Assembly (NCBI RefSeq): GCF_019200975.1
Contig: NZ_JAHTMR010000013.1
Location: 124,001-188,000, forward strand
DNA from: Pseudomonas sp. PD9R
Lineage (GTDB): Bacteria > Pseudomonadota > Gammaproteobacteria > Pseudomonadales > Pseudomonadaceae
Direction of reading: 5' to 3'
DNA length: 64,000 nucleotides
Shown here: positions 50,505-59,700 of the stretch, in pieces
How positions within the stretch are numbered: position 1 is the first letter of the stretch
Layout of the letters: the number at the start of each line of letters is the position of its first letter
Translations under genes and position numbers: made by a program
The notes under the pieces: generated by a model
Seen by the model: only the letters and a program-made list of their open reading frames with translations
The model's database searches: none
Told to the model about the DNA's origin: nothing

Positions 50505-51841
50505 TGAGCACATCAAAAACTCAGGCCGAGTCGTTCAAGGCATTGGTCGACGGCTTGCGCGCGGCCCTGCGCGAACCGGAACAGTTCACCCTCAGCTACG
50601 CCGCCGAATCCTCGGCCTTCGTGCGTTTCAACCACGCCAAGGTGCGTCAGGCCGGTCAGGTGCAGCAGGCGAGCATCGACTTCAAGCTGATCAACGATGG
50701 CCGCCACGCTGACCTGCACATCACCCTGTCTGGTGATCCGCAAGTTGACTTGCAGCGCCTGGCCGAAGGCCTGCAACAGCTGCGAGAAACCTTGCCGCTG
50801 TTGCCGCAAGACCCGTATCTGCTGCTCAATTACAACGGCTGGAAAAGCCAGAACGTGCAGGAGCACCCGCTACCAGACACCGAGCAGGTGGTCGCGCAAA
50901 TCACTCAAGCCGCCGAAGGCCTGGACCTGGTCGGTTTCTACGCCGCCGGCCCCATCAGCCGTGGTTTCGCCAGTTCTGCGGGCGCGTTTGGCTGGCATCA
51001 GGCCAACAGCTTCAACTTTGATTTCAGCCTGTTCCATGACAACGGCCAAGCGGTGAAAGCCAGTTACGCCGGGCACGACTGGAGCAATGAAGGTTTTGCC
51101 AAGCGCTTCCAGCAGGCCCGCGAACAACTGGCGTTTTTGGGGCGACCGCTGCGCACCCTGGCACCCGGTCATTACCGCGCCTACCTGGCGCCGGCGGCAC
51201 TGGAAGAAATCATGGGCATGCTCTGCTGGGGCGGTTTTTCCGCACAGTCGATTGCCAGCAAAAGCAGCCCGTTGCAGAAGCTCTATGGTGGCGACCATAC
51301 ATTCAGCCCGCTGGTCTCGCTGGATGAAAAAGTCAGCGGCTCGTTGAGCCCGGCGTTCTCCGACGAAGGCTATCCGTGCAGCGATCTGGGATTGATCGTC
51401 GAAGGCAAGGCCGGCGCGCAATTGGTCAGTTCCCGTAGCGCCGCTGAATACGGCTTGACCGCCAACGGTGGCAGTGGCGGCGAATCGCCGAGCGCCTTGA
51501 ACATGCAGGCAGGGGTGTTGCCAGAGGCTGAAATCCTCAAGCAACTGGGTACCGGTTTGTACATCAGCAACCTGTGGTACCTGAACTTCTCGGATCAGCC
51601 GGCGGCACGCCTGACCGGCATGACGCGGTTTGCGACGTTCTGGGTCGAGAACGGCGAGATTCAGGCACCGGTCAGCACCATGCGCTTCGATGACAGCGCG
51701 TTCAGCCTGCTTGGTTCGCAGCTGGAAGCATTGACCGAGGAACGCGAGATGTTGTTGTCGGCCAGCACCTATAGCCAGCGAGCGACGGCTTCGGCGTTGT
51801 TGCCGGGGGCGTTGGTCAGTCGCCTGACGTTGACCCTGTGA
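50504..51841 (+). CDS. TldE/PmbA-like partner subunit
   Basis: A 445-residue protein starting at ATG 50504 (MSTSKTQAESFKALVDGLRA), directly overlapping the upstream stop. It has the U62 fold pattern but no HExxxH, as expected for the non-catalytic TldE/PmbA subunit. GLYISNLWYLNFSDQPAARL and TGMTRFATFWVENGEIQAPV are the conserved C-terminal elements. It forms a heterodimer with the preceding TldD-like protein. The frame is open upstream inside the tldD-like gene, but coupling supports the chosen start. Confidence 0.85.
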   Translation: MSTSKTQAESFKALVDGLRAALREPEQFTLSYAAESSAFVRFNHAKVRQAGQVQQASIDFKLINDGRHADLHITLSGDPQVDLQRLAEGLQQLRETLPLLPQDPYLLLNYNGWKSQNVQEHPLPDTEQVVAQITQAAEGLDLVGFYAAGPISRGFASSAGAFGWHQANSFNFDFSLFHDNGQAVKASYAGHDWSNEGFAKRFQQAREQLAFLGRPLRTLAPGHYRAYLAPAALEEIMGMLCWGGFSAQSIASKSSPLQKLYGGDHTFSPLVSLDEKVSGSLSPAFSDEGYPCSDLGLIVEGKAGAQLVSSRSAAEYGLTANGGSGGESPSALNMQAGVLPEAEILKQLGTGLYISNLWYLNFSDQPAARLTGMTRFATFWVENGEIQAPVSTMRFDDSAFSLLGSQLEALTEEREMLLSASTYSQRATASALLPGALVSRLTLTL

Positions 51842-51847
51842 CAGCAT

Positions 51848-51924
51848 GAAAAGATCGCAGCCTTCTGCAGCTCCTACATGGATTGCGCTCTTCCTGTAGG
51901 AGCTGCCGCAGGCTGCGACCTTTT
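51848..51924. repeat. REP family I inverted pair (arms facing outward)
   Basis: Seven bases after the TldE-like stop. The left arm reads CCTTCTGCAG and the right arm CCGCAGG with GCGACCTTTT, so both have point changes. Confidence 0.88.
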
Positions 51925-51964
51925 CAAGCCACACAAAAATCACTGACTCACCACAAGAGGTCCC

Positions 51965-53392
51965 ATGCCCAACCGCCCGCCTCTCGACCCTGTCACCGCC
52001 CGCTGGGTACCGTGGGTCGTCGCCATTGCCTTTTTCATGCAGTCCCTCGACGGGACGATCCTCAACACCGCCCTGCCGGCCATGGCCGGGGACCTGGCGG
52101 AAGACCCGCTGCGCATGCAGGGCGTGATCATTGCCTACATGCTTACGGTCGCCTTGCTGATACCCGCCTCTGGCTGGATCGCCGACCGCTTCGGCACCAA
52201 GAAAATCTTCTTCGGCGCGATTCTGCTGTTCAGCATCGGCTCGTTGCTCTGCGCAATGTCGAGCAGCCTGAGTCTGCTGATCGGCGCACGGGTGGTCCAA
52301 GGCCTGGGCGGTGCGCTGATGCTGCCAGTCGGGCGGCTGGTGGTGCTGCGCGCGTACCCGCGATCGGAACTGGTGCGGATCATGGGCTTCATCACCATCC
52401 CCGGCCTGCTCGGGCCGTTGATCGGTCCGACCATGGGCGGCTGGATGGTGCAATACCTGACTTGGCACTGGATCTTCCTGATCAACCTGCCGGTCGGTGC
52501 AATCGGTTGTTATGCGGTGTGGAAATTCATCCCCGACCTGCGCGGCAGTGAGCGCACCCGCTTCGATAGCCTGGGCTTTTTGCTGTTCGGCGCGGCGATG
52601 ATTCTGATCACCATCGCCATGGAAGGCCTCGGCGAACTGCACCTGCCGCACCTGCGGGTGATGCTGTTGCTGTTTGGCGGCATGGCCTGCCTTGCGGCCT
52701 ATTGGCTGCGTGCCGGGCACATTGAAAATCCGTTGTTCTCGCCGTCGCTGTTCAAGACCCGGACCTTTGCCGTCGGCATCCTCGGTAACCTGTTCGCCCG
52801 ACTGGGCAGCGGTGCCCTGCCGTTCCTCGTGCCGTTGCTGCTGCAAGTGGCGCTGGGGTATTCGCCGTCACAAGCCGGGATGAGCATGTTGCCGCTGGCC
52901 GCTGCGGCGATGATCGCCAAGTGGGTGGCGCGGCCGCTGATCGAACGCCTCGGCTATCGGATCGTACTGACCGGCAACACCCTGGCGCTAGGGCTGATGC
53001 TGGCGAGCATGGGCCTGGTCAGCGAGCAGACCCCGTACTGGTTGCTGCTGGGGATGCTGGCGATTCTTGGCGCGATCAACTCCTTGCAGTTCACCGCAAT
53101 GAACACCGTGACCCTGATCGACCTCGACGATGCCAGTGCGAGCAGTGGCAACAGCCTGCTGTCGGTGGTCGCGCAATTGTCCTTGAGTCTCGGGGTGGCC
53201 TGCGCCGGCGCGCTGCTTGGCGGGTTCACCGCAGAGATCGGCAATGACGGTGTGGACACGGTCTTGGGGGCGTTCCAACTGACGTTTGTGACCGTGGGAA
53301 TCATGGCGATGTTGGCCGCGACAATCTTTTCGCAACTCTCAAAGGAAGACGGACGGCGCGTCAAGCGTCCGGAAGAGCACATCGAACCTTAG
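51965..53392 (+). CDS. MFS multidrug exporter, DHA2 family (MdtD-like)
   Basis: A 475-residue transporter with 14 predicted helices. AFFMQSLDGTILNTALPAMA is the DHA2 motif D1-like start; GWIADRFGTKKIFFGAILLF is motif A, and VVQGLGGALMLPVGRLVVLR motif B. GFITIPGLLGPLIGPTMGGW is motif C of antiporters. It most resembles the MdtD subgroup, whose E. coli member lies with mdtABC; here it stands alone between the tld pair and dbpA. Substrate is unknown. RBS AGAGG precedes ATG 51965. Confidence 0.85.
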   Translation: MPNRPPLDPVTARWVPWVVAIAFFMQSLDGTILNTALPAMAGDLAEDPLRMQGVIIAYMLTVALLIPASGWIADRFGTKKIFFGAILLFSIGSLLCAMSSSLSLLIGARVVQGLGGALMLPVGRLVVLRAYPRSELVRIMGFITIPGLLGPLIGPTMGGWMVQYLTWHWIFLINLPVGAIGCYAVWKFIPDLRGSERTRFDSLGFLLFGAAMILITIAMEGLGELHLPHLRVMLLLFGGMACLAAYWLRAGHIENPLFSPSLFKTRTFAVGILGNLFARLGSGALPFLVPLLLQVALGYSPSQAGMSMLPLAAAAMIAKWVARPLIERLGYRIVLTGNTLALGLMLASMGLVSEQTPYWLLLGMLAILGAINSLQFTAMNTVTLIDLDDASASSGNSLLSVVAQLSLSLGVACAGALLGGFTAEIGNDGVDTVLGAFQLTFVTVGIMAMLAATIFSQLSKEDGRRVKRPEEHIEP

Positions 53393-53449
53393 GGCGAATG
53401 GCCATCGGGCTGGTACACTGCGCGACATTTTGTTTTGCAGGCCAGTCCC

Positions 53450-54835
53450 GTGACCACCATCGCCACCGCTTTTAATACTTTGCCGCTGTCCGCCGCCATG
53501 CTGGCTAACCTCGACTCCCTCGGTTATGCCCAGATGACGCCGATCCAGGCGCAAAGCTTGCCGGTGATCCTCAAGGGGATGGACTTGATCGCCCAGGCCA
53601 AGACCGGCAGCGGCAAGACTGCCGCCTTCGGTATCGGCCTGCTGAACCCGATCAATCCGCGCTACTTCGGTTGCCAGGCGCTGATCCTGTGCCCAACCCG
53701 TGAGCTGGCCGACCAGGTCGCCAAGGAAATCCGTCGTCTGGCCCGTGCCGAAGACAACATCAAGGTCCTGACCCTCTGCGGCGGCGTGTCCCTCGGGCCA
53801 CAAATCGCTTCGCTGGAGCACGGCGCGCATATCATCGTCGGCACCCCGGGACGCATTCAGCAGCACCTGCGCAAGGGCTCGCTGGTCCTTCACGGCCTGA
53901 ACACCCTGATCCTCGACGAAGCAGACCGCATGCTCGACATGGGTTTCTACGATTCCATCGAAGAAATCATCATGCAGGCCCCGGAACGTCGCCAGACCCT
54001 GCTGTTCTCCGCCACCTACCCGGTGGGCATCAAACAGCTGGCCTCGAAGTTCATGCGTAACCCGCAGCAAGTGAAGGCCGAAGCGTTCCACGACGACTCG
54101 CAGATCGAGCAGCGTTTCTACGAGATTTCCCCGGAAGAGCGCATGAGCGCGGTGACCAAGGTCCTCGGCCACTTCCGTCCGGCCTCCTGCGTTGCCTTCT
54201 GCTACACCAAGCAGCAGGTGCAGGAAACCGTCGATCACCTGACCGCCAAAGGTATTTCCGCCGTCGGCCTGCACGGCGATCTGGAACAACGTGATCGCGA
54301 CCAGGTGCTGGCGATGTTCGCCAACCGCAGTACTTCGGTACTGGTTGCCACCGACGTCGCCGCCCGCGGTCTGGACATTGATTCGCTGGACATGGTGATC
54401 AACGTCGAACTGGCCCGTGACTCGGAAATCCACATTCACCGCGTCGGCCGTACCGGTCGTGCCGGAGAGAAAGGCATCGCCATCAGCCTGGTTGCCCCGT
54501 CCGAAGCGCAGCGCGCCCAGGCCATCGAGCAACTGCAACAATCGCCGCTGAACTGGGACCAGGTGGACAACCTCACCTCCCAGGGTGGCGGTCCGCTGCT
54601 GCCGCAGATGAGCACGCTGTGCATCGGCGCTGGTCGTAAAGACAAGGTGCGTCCGGGCGACATTCTCGGTGCCCTGACCGGCGACGCCGGTATTCCAGGC
54701 GCCCAGGTCGGCAAGATCGCGATCTTCGACTTCCAGGCTTTTGTGGCAGTGGAACGCGGCATCGCCAAGCAAGCCCTGCAGCGTTTGAACGACGGCAAAA
54801 TCAAAGGCCGTTCGCTGCGCGTGCGTATCCTGTAA
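53450..54835 (+). CDS. dbpA: ATP-dependent RNA helicase specific for 23S rRNA
   Basis: A 461-residue DEAD-box helicase. The start is a GTG at 53450 (VTTIATAFNTLPLSAAMLAN); the TTG further upstream lacks support. Motifs: Q-motif PIQAQSLP, motif I AQAKTGSGKT, DEAD box LDEAD, SAT, and HRVGRTGRAG. The C-terminal 75 residues form the DbpA RNA-binding domain (STLCIGAGRKDKVRPGDILG, KGRSLRVRIL) that recognises hairpin 92 of 23S rRNA. It acts in large-subunit assembly. REP family I follows. Confidence 0.95.
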   Translation: MTTIATAFNTLPLSAAMLANLDSLGYAQMTPIQAQSLPVILKGMDLIAQAKTGSGKTAAFGIGLLNPINPRYFGCQALILCPTRELADQVAKEIRRLARAEDNIKVLTLCGGVSLGPQIASLEHGAHIIVGTPGRIQQHLRKGSLVLHGLNTLILDEADRMLDMGFYDSIEEIIMQAPERRQTLLFSATYPVGIKQLASKFMRNPQQVKAEAFHDDSQIEQRFYEISPEERMSAVTKVLGHFRPASCVAFCYTKQQVQETVDHLTAKGISAVGLHGDLEQRDRDQVLAMFANRSTSVLVATDVAARGLDIDSLDMVINVELARDSEIHIHRVGRTGRAGEKGIAISLVAPSEAQRAQAIEQLQQSPLNWDQVDNLTSQGGGPLLPQMSTLCIGAGRKDKVRPGDILGALTGDAGIPGAQVGKIAIFDFQAFVAVERGIAKQALQRLNDGKIKGRSLRVRIL

Positions 54836-54851
54836 GAACAACGCACCTCCC

Positions 54852-54931
54852 CTGTAGGAGCTGCCGCAGGCTGCGATCTTTTGATCTTGATCTTAAAAGA
54901 TCGCAGCCTCGTTTCACTCGACAGCTCCTAC
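54852..54931. repeat. REP family I inverted pair with unlike arms
   Basis: The left arm is the standard CCGCAGG type. The right arm is the TCGTTTCACTCGACAG type seen at 6376-6473 and 56191-56280. Only GGAGCTG and CTGCGATC can pair, so the stem has a large internal loop. Confidence 0.88.
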
Positions 54932-54977
54932 ACAGCTCCTATACAGCTCCTATACAGCTCCTACACAGCTCCTACAG
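54921..54977. repeat. Tandem array of an 11-bp unit
   Basis: Five head-to-tail copies of ACAGCTCCTAC or ACAGCTCCTAT (54921-54975), ending in AGG. The unit is the tip of the REP right arm, so the array grew out of the REP end, probably by replication slippage. It lies 13 bases before the RBS of the next gene. Confidence 0.95.
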
Positions 54978-55000
54978 GCTTCCATTTTGAGGACACCGTT

Positions 55001-56179
55001 TTGCGCTCTACCGAAGTCGTGATCATTGGCGCTGGCGCCGCAGGGTTGATGTGTGCGCTGACCGCCGCCGGGCGCGGGCGCAAGGTGCTGTTGCTCGACC
55101 ATGCCAACAAGGCCGGCAAGAAAATCCTGATGTCGGGCGGTGGCCGCTGTAATTTCACCAACATGTACACCGAGCCGGGCAATTTCCTCTCGCAGAACGC
55201 GCATTTCTGCAAATCCGCCCTGGCCCGCTACACCCAGTGGGACTTCATCGGCATGGTCGCCAAACATGGCGTGCCGTACCACGAGAAAAAACTCGGCCAG
55301 TTGTTCTGCGATAACAAATCCAGCGACATCCTCGAAATGCTCCTCAACGAATGCGATCAGGTTGGCGTCAGCCTGCACCTGGACACTTCGATCCAGACCA
55401 TCGAGAAGCTCGAAAAGGGCTACCTGCTGGACACCACCCTCGGTCAGGTGACCTGCGAATCCTTGGTGATCGCCACCGGCGGTCTGTCGATCCCGACCCT
55501 CGGCGCCACCGGTTTCGGCTATCAGGTGGCCAAGCAGTTCGGTCACGACTTGCTGCCGACCCGCGCCGGGCTGGTGCCGTTCACCATCACCGATCAGCTC
55601 AAGGAACTCTGTACCGAGCTGTCCGGAACATCGGTGGATTGCCTGGTCAGCTGCAACGATCAGAGCTTCCGCGAGAACATCCTGTTCACCCACCGCGGCC
55701 TCAGCGGCCCGGCGATTCTGCAGATTTCCTCGTTCTGGGAATCCGGCGACACGGTTGAGATCAACCTGATGCCAGACCACGACGTGCCGACCTGGCTGCA
55801 AGAACAACAAGCCGAACGCCCCAACAGCGAGCTGAAAACCCTGCTCGGTGAAATCTTCACCAAGAAGATGGCCAACCTGTTGGCGGACAACTGGTTTGTT
55901 TCCAAACCGATGAAGCAGTACACCCATGCGGAAATTGCCGACATCGCCGAAAAACTGGCGAGCTGGAAAGTCGTGCCAGCCGGCACCGAAGGCTATCGCA
56001 CTGCCGAAGTAACCCTGGGTGGCGTCGATACCAACGAGGTTTCTTCCAAGACCATGGAATCGCTGAAAAGCCCCGGCCTGTACTTTATCGGGGAAGTGCT
56101 CGACGTCACCGGGCACCTGGGTGGTTTCAACTTCCAGTGGGCGTGGGCATCGGGTTACGCAGCGGCGCAGTACGCCTGA
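55001..56179 (+). CDS. YhiN/HI0933-family FAD-dependent oxidoreductase
   Basis: A 392-residue flavoprotein. The likely start is TTG 55001 (MRSTEVVIIGAGAAGLMCAL), with TGAGGA seven bases ahead; the frame runs further upstream only through REP and tandem-repeat DNA. The FAD motif VVIIGAGAAGLMCALTAAGR is followed by GKKILMSGGGRCNFTN, diagnostic of the HI0933/BaiN-like group, and ends DVTGHLGGFNFQWAWASGYA. These proteins are annotated as aminoacetone oxidase-like or BaiN-like, with no settled substrate. Single gene. Confidence 0.85.
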   Translation: MRSTEVVIIGAGAAGLMCALTAAGRGRKVLLLDHANKAGKKILMSGGGRCNFTNMYTEPGNFLSQNAHFCKSALARYTQWDFIGMVAKHGVPYHEKKLGQLFCDNKSSDILEMLLNECDQVGVSLHLDTSIQTIEKLEKGYLLDTTLGQVTCESLVIATGGLSIPTLGATGFGYQVAKQFGHDLLPTRAGLVPFTITDQLKELCTELSGTSVDCLVSCNDQSFRENILFTHRGLSGPAILQISSFWESGDTVEINLMPDHDVPTWLQEQQAERPNSELKTLLGEIFTKKMANLLADNWFVSKPMKQYTHAEIADIAEKLASWKVVPAGTEGYRTAEVTLGGVDTNEVSSKTMESLKSPGLYFIGEVLDVTGHLGGFNFQWAWASGYAAAQYA

Positions 56180-56190
56180 CTAAATCCCCC

Positions 56191-56280
56191 CTGTAGGAGC
56201 TGCCGCAGGCTGCGATCTTTTGATTTTTATTTTTTAAGATCAAAAGATCGCAGCCTCGTTTCACTCGACAGCTCCTACAA
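56191..56280. repeat. REP family I inverted pair with unlike arms
   Basis: Standard CCGCAGG left arm and TCGTTTCACTCGACAG right arm around TTTTGATTTTTATTTTTTAAG. Same mixed constitution as the element at 54852. Confidence 0.9.
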
Positions 56281-56398
56281 GGGACGACGTTTCGCCATGG
56301 AAGGAACAGATTTTGCTGTCAGATGTGATCGCCGCCATTGCGTCGGCGTCATTACTGGCTCAATTTAGCGTCATTGCCTCGGAAGGCCCTCGCACTTC

Positions 56399-58582
56399 AT
56401 GTCCTCGACTTCGTTTCGTCAGTCTTTGCGGCGCCTTTGGGCACTGGATAAGTTCAGCTACAGCGTGCGGGTATTCATCGCCCTGACCGGCACCATGGCG
56501 TTGTGTTGGTATCAGGATGAAATGGGGCTGCTGATCCCGTTGTTCCTGGGGATTATTGCCAGCGCCCTGGCCGAGACCGACGACGGCTGGCAAGGTCGCC
56601 TCAACGCATTGGCCGTGACCCTGGTGTGTTTCGCCGTTGCCGCCCTGTCCGTCGAATTGCTCTTCCCCTACCCCATCCTCTTTATCTTCGCCTTCGCCCT
56701 GGCCGCCTTTTGCCTGACCATGCTCGGCGCCTTGGGCGAGCGCTACGGCGCGATTGCCTCGGCAACCTTGATTCTGTCGGTCTACACCATGATCGGCGTG
56801 GACCAGCGCGGCGGTGCCGTCACGGATTTCTGGCATGAGCCGGTGCTATTGGTGGCTGGTGCGGCCTGGTACGGTTTGCTGTCGGTGTTGTGGCAGGCGC
56901 TGTTTTCCAATCAGCCGGTGCAGCAAAGCCTGGCGCGCTTGTTCCGTGAACTGGGTTTTTACCTGAAGTTGAAGGCGTCGCTGTTCGAGCCGATTCGGCA
57001 GATGGACGTGGAGGCGCGCCGCCTGGAGCTGGCCCAGCAGAACGGTCGCGTGGTAGCAGCATTGAATGCCGCCAAAGAGATCATCCTGCATCGGGTCGGC
57101 AACGGTCGTCCGGGCTCGAAAGTCAGCCGCTACCTGAAGCTGTACTTCCTCGCCCAGGACATCCACGAACGCGCCAGTTCCTCTCACTATCCTTACAACG
57201 CCCTGGCCGAAGCCTTCTTCCACAGCGACGTGTTGTTCCGCTGTCAGCGCCTGCTGCGTCAGCAAGGCAAGGCGTGCCGGGCGCTGGCGGAATCAATCCA
57301 GATGCGCCAACCCTTCATCTATGACGCGAGTTTCGCCGAGGCGCTAGGTGATCTTCACGCCTCCCTCGAACACTTGCGCATCCAGAGCAATCCGGCCTGG
57401 CGTGGCTTGCTGCGTTCATTACGCGCCTTGGCGGCCAACCTGGCGACGCTCGACCGTTTGCTCAGCGATGCCAGCAACCCCGACGCTCTCGCCGACGCCA
57501 CCGACAGCAGCCTGCTCGACCGTTCGCCACGCAACCTCAAGGATGTCTGGATACGCTTGCGCACGCAGCTCACGCCGACTTCGCTGCTGTTCCGCCATGC
57601 CCTGCGTTTGCCCCTGGCCTTGAGCATCGGCTACGCGATGGTGCATTTGATCCACCCGTCCCAAGGCTACTGGATCATCCTTACGACGCTCTTTGTCTGT
57701 CAGCCGAACTACGGCGCGACCCGGCGCAAACTCGGCCAACGGATCATCGGCACCGCCATCGGCCTGACCTTGGCCTGGGCGCTGTTCGACCTGTTCCCGA
57801 ACCCGCTGATCCAGTCGTGCTTCGCGATTGCCGCCGGCATGGTGTTCTTCACCAACCGCACCACGCGCTACACCGTGGCCACAGCAGCCATTACCTTGAT
57901 GGTGCTGTTCTGCTTCAACCAGGTGGGTGACGGTTACGGGCTGTTTTTGCCACGCCTGCTCGACACCCTGCTTGGCGGCCTGATTGCCGGACTGGCGGTC
58001 TTCCTGTTCCTGCCGGACTGGCAAGGTCGGAGCCTGAACAAAGTGTTGGCCAACACCCTGACCTGCAACAGCATTTACCTGCGCCAAATCATGCAGCAAT
58101 ACGCCGCTGGCAAAAGCGACGACCTGGCCTATCGCCTGGCTCGTCGCAATGCGCACAACGCCGATGCAGCGCTGTCGACCACGCTGGCGAATATGCTGAT
58201 GGAGCCGGGGCATTTCCGTAAGGAAGCGGATGTCGGTTTCCGCTTCCTCGTACTGTCGCACACGCTGCTCAGCTATCTGTCAGGGCTGGGCGCGCACCGG
58301 GAAACCCAGCTACCGCCAGATGTACGCGAGCATTTGATCGAAGGCGCCGGCGTGAGTCTGGCCGCGAGCATTGATGAAATCGCCCGGGGGCTGGCGAGCA
58401 AATCGGCGATTGCCATTCAGAGCGATGAGGAAGAAGCACTGGCCAATGAGCTGGAGCAGATGCCAGATGAAATCGATGAAGGCCAACGGCTGGTGCAGAC
58501 GCAATTGGCGTTGATCTGCCGGCAATTGGGGCCGTTACGGACTTTGGCGGCGCATTTGATCAAGGATACGGGTGAGGATTGA
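56399..58582 (+). CDS. yccS: YccS-family inner membrane protein (FUSC-like)
   Basis: A 727-residue protein with two blocks of membrane helices. The first (residues about 20-165, including YSVRVFIALTGTMALCWYQ and LLIPLFLGIIASALAE) is followed by a helical cytoplasmic region (VARRLELAQQ-like, VSRYLKLYFLAQDIHERASS). The second (about 395-540) includes IGYAMVHLIHPSQGYWIILT and RRKLGQRIIGTAIGLTLAWA, the FUSC/DUF2955-type repeat. The ending, with charged helices, matches YccS. Function is unproven; related proteins are linked to aromatic acid efflux. The start is ATG 56399 (MSSTSFRQSLRRLWALDKFS). Confidence 0.85.
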   Translation: MSSTSFRQSLRRLWALDKFSYSVRVFIALTGTMALCWYQDEMGLLIPLFLGIIASALAETDDGWQGRLNALAVTLVCFAVAALSVELLFPYPILFIFAFALAAFCLTMLGALGERYGAIASATLILSVYTMIGVDQRGGAVTDFWHEPVLLVAGAAWYGLLSVLWQALFSNQPVQQSLARLFRELGFYLKLKASLFEPIRQMDVEARRLELAQQNGRVVAALNAAKEIILHRVGNGRPGSKVSRYLKLYFLAQDIHERASSSHYPYNALAEAFFHSDVLFRCQRLLRQQGKACRALAESIQMRQPFIYDASFAEALGDLHASLEHLRIQSNPAWRGLLRSLRALAANLATLDRLLSDASNPDALADATDSSLLDRSPRNLKDVWIRLRTQLTPTSLLFRHALRLPLALSIGYAMVHLIHPSQGYWIILTTLFVCQPNYGATRRKLGQRIIGTAIGLTLAWALFDLFPNPLIQSCFAIAAGMVFFTNRTTRYTVATAAITLMVLFCFNQVGDGYGLFLPRLLDTLLGGLIAGLAVFLFLPDWQGRSLNKVLANTLTCNSIYLRQIMQQYAAGKSDDLAYRLARRNAHNADAALSTTLANMLMEPGHFRKEADVGFRFLVLSHTLLSYLSGLGAHRETQLPPDVREHLIEGAGVSLAASIDEIARGLASKSAIAIQSDEEEALANELEQMPDEIDEGQRLVQTQLALICRQLGPLRTLAAHLIKDTGED

Positions 58583-58604
58583 GTTTCGCGGTGGCTGTGC
58601 GGGC

Positions 58605-58675
58605 CCTTCGCGGGCAAGCCTCGCTCCTACAGGGTCACGCTGAACCCGTAGAAGCGAGGCTTGCCCGCGAAGAGG
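58605..58675. repeat. REP family II inverted pair
   Basis: CCTTCGCGGGCAAGCCTCGC ... GCGAGGCTTGCCCGCGAAG around CTCCTACAGGGTCACGCTGA. It lies between the convergent yccS and the binding-protein gene and can terminate both. Confidence 0.9.
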
Positions 58676-58707
58676 CCATCAGCCACAACTGAAGCCTCGG
58701 ATCTGAC

Positions 58708-59445
58708 TTACATCCCATGCTGTTTGAGCAATCTCTGATAACTCCCATCCACCTTCATCGCCGCAATCTCCCGGTCGAAACCGGCAACGATCCGTTCATG
58801 CTCCGGGTTCTTCAGGCTGACCAGAATGTGCAGGCTGTTCTCGCTCAGCGGCTTGGGCAGGAACTCCACGGCATTGCGCACCTTGGCCGACTCCCGCGCC
58901 AGGTAATAACGGGCCACGTATTCATCTTCCAGGGTCAATTTGACCCTGTCGGCGGCAACCATGCGCACGGCCATGGCAAAGCTGTGCACTGGAATTTTCT
59001 GTAGCGACTCGTCTTCATCGAATGCTGGCGAATACGCGTAGCCGCGCACTACCGCGATTGGATAAGTGTGCAGTTGCTGCAGATTATTGAATTCGATAGG
59101 CGTGTCCTTGCGCCTGATAAAGCGCACACGATTGAGCAGGTACTCACCGGAAAACTGGCCAAGTTTTGTGCGGTCCTCGGTGTACCAGGCATTGACCAAC
59201 ACGTCGTATCGACCCTCGCCCACCCCCAGCAACGCCCGCGCCCAGGGCACCTGTTCGAAATCACTGGCATAGCCGGCCCGTGCCAGTGCGGTGCTGACAA
59301 TGTCGGTGGCCAACCCACCATTGACCAGCGTGGCGTCGGTAAACGGTGGCCAGGCATCCGCCACCAGCCGCAGCTTTTCCGCTGCCGCACTTTGAGTCAG
59401 CAACAGCAATCCAATCAAAGCAAAGGCTCGATGCAATCGCGGCAT
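58708..59445 (-). CDS. Periplasmic solute-binding protein, family 3
   Basis: A 245-residue protein with a signal peptide (MPRLHRAFALIGLLLLTQSA, cleaved near AAAEKLRL). The mature start LRLVADAWPPFTDATLVNGG, then GLATDIVSTALARAGYASDF and VLVNAWYTEDRTKLGQFS, fits the SBP_bac_3 fold, including the LxLxTxxWPPF-like beginning. No ABC permease genes adjoin it, so it may be an orphan binding protein of the type that feeds a sensor. Ligand unknown, probably an amino acid or similar small molecule. Confidence 0.8.
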   Translation of the reverse strand: MPRLHRAFALIGLLLLTQSAAAEKLRLVADAWPPFTDATLVNGGLATDIVSTALARAGYASDFEQVPWARALLGVGEGRYDVLVNAWYTEDRTKLGQFSGEYLLNRVRFIRRKDTPIEFNNLQQLHTYPIAVVRGYAYSPAFDEDESLQKIPVHSFAMAVRMVAADRVKLTLEDEYVARYYLARESAKVRNAVEFLPKPLSENSLHILVSLKNPEHERIVAGFDREIAAMKVDGSYQRLLKQHGM

Positions 59446-59700
59446 GCTAGAAAATCCTTAGCGGGCGGGCTGCCCGACGTGTTTTCAGCCAAAACTCCAA
59501 GCCCCGTACCGGCACGCCCAAGCAGTAAACGTTAGCTCATTGAAGCCACTGCACATCGCTTGACCCCAGATTACACAAAGAAGTCAGCGTCGCGAGAAAT
59601 GAATGATGGCATTTTGGTCTTTGTCACAGATTTCTCCGCCATAAAGACATCCTTCGCCGGGACGCTTAGTATCGGGGGGACGTTTTCAGGGAATCAAAAC

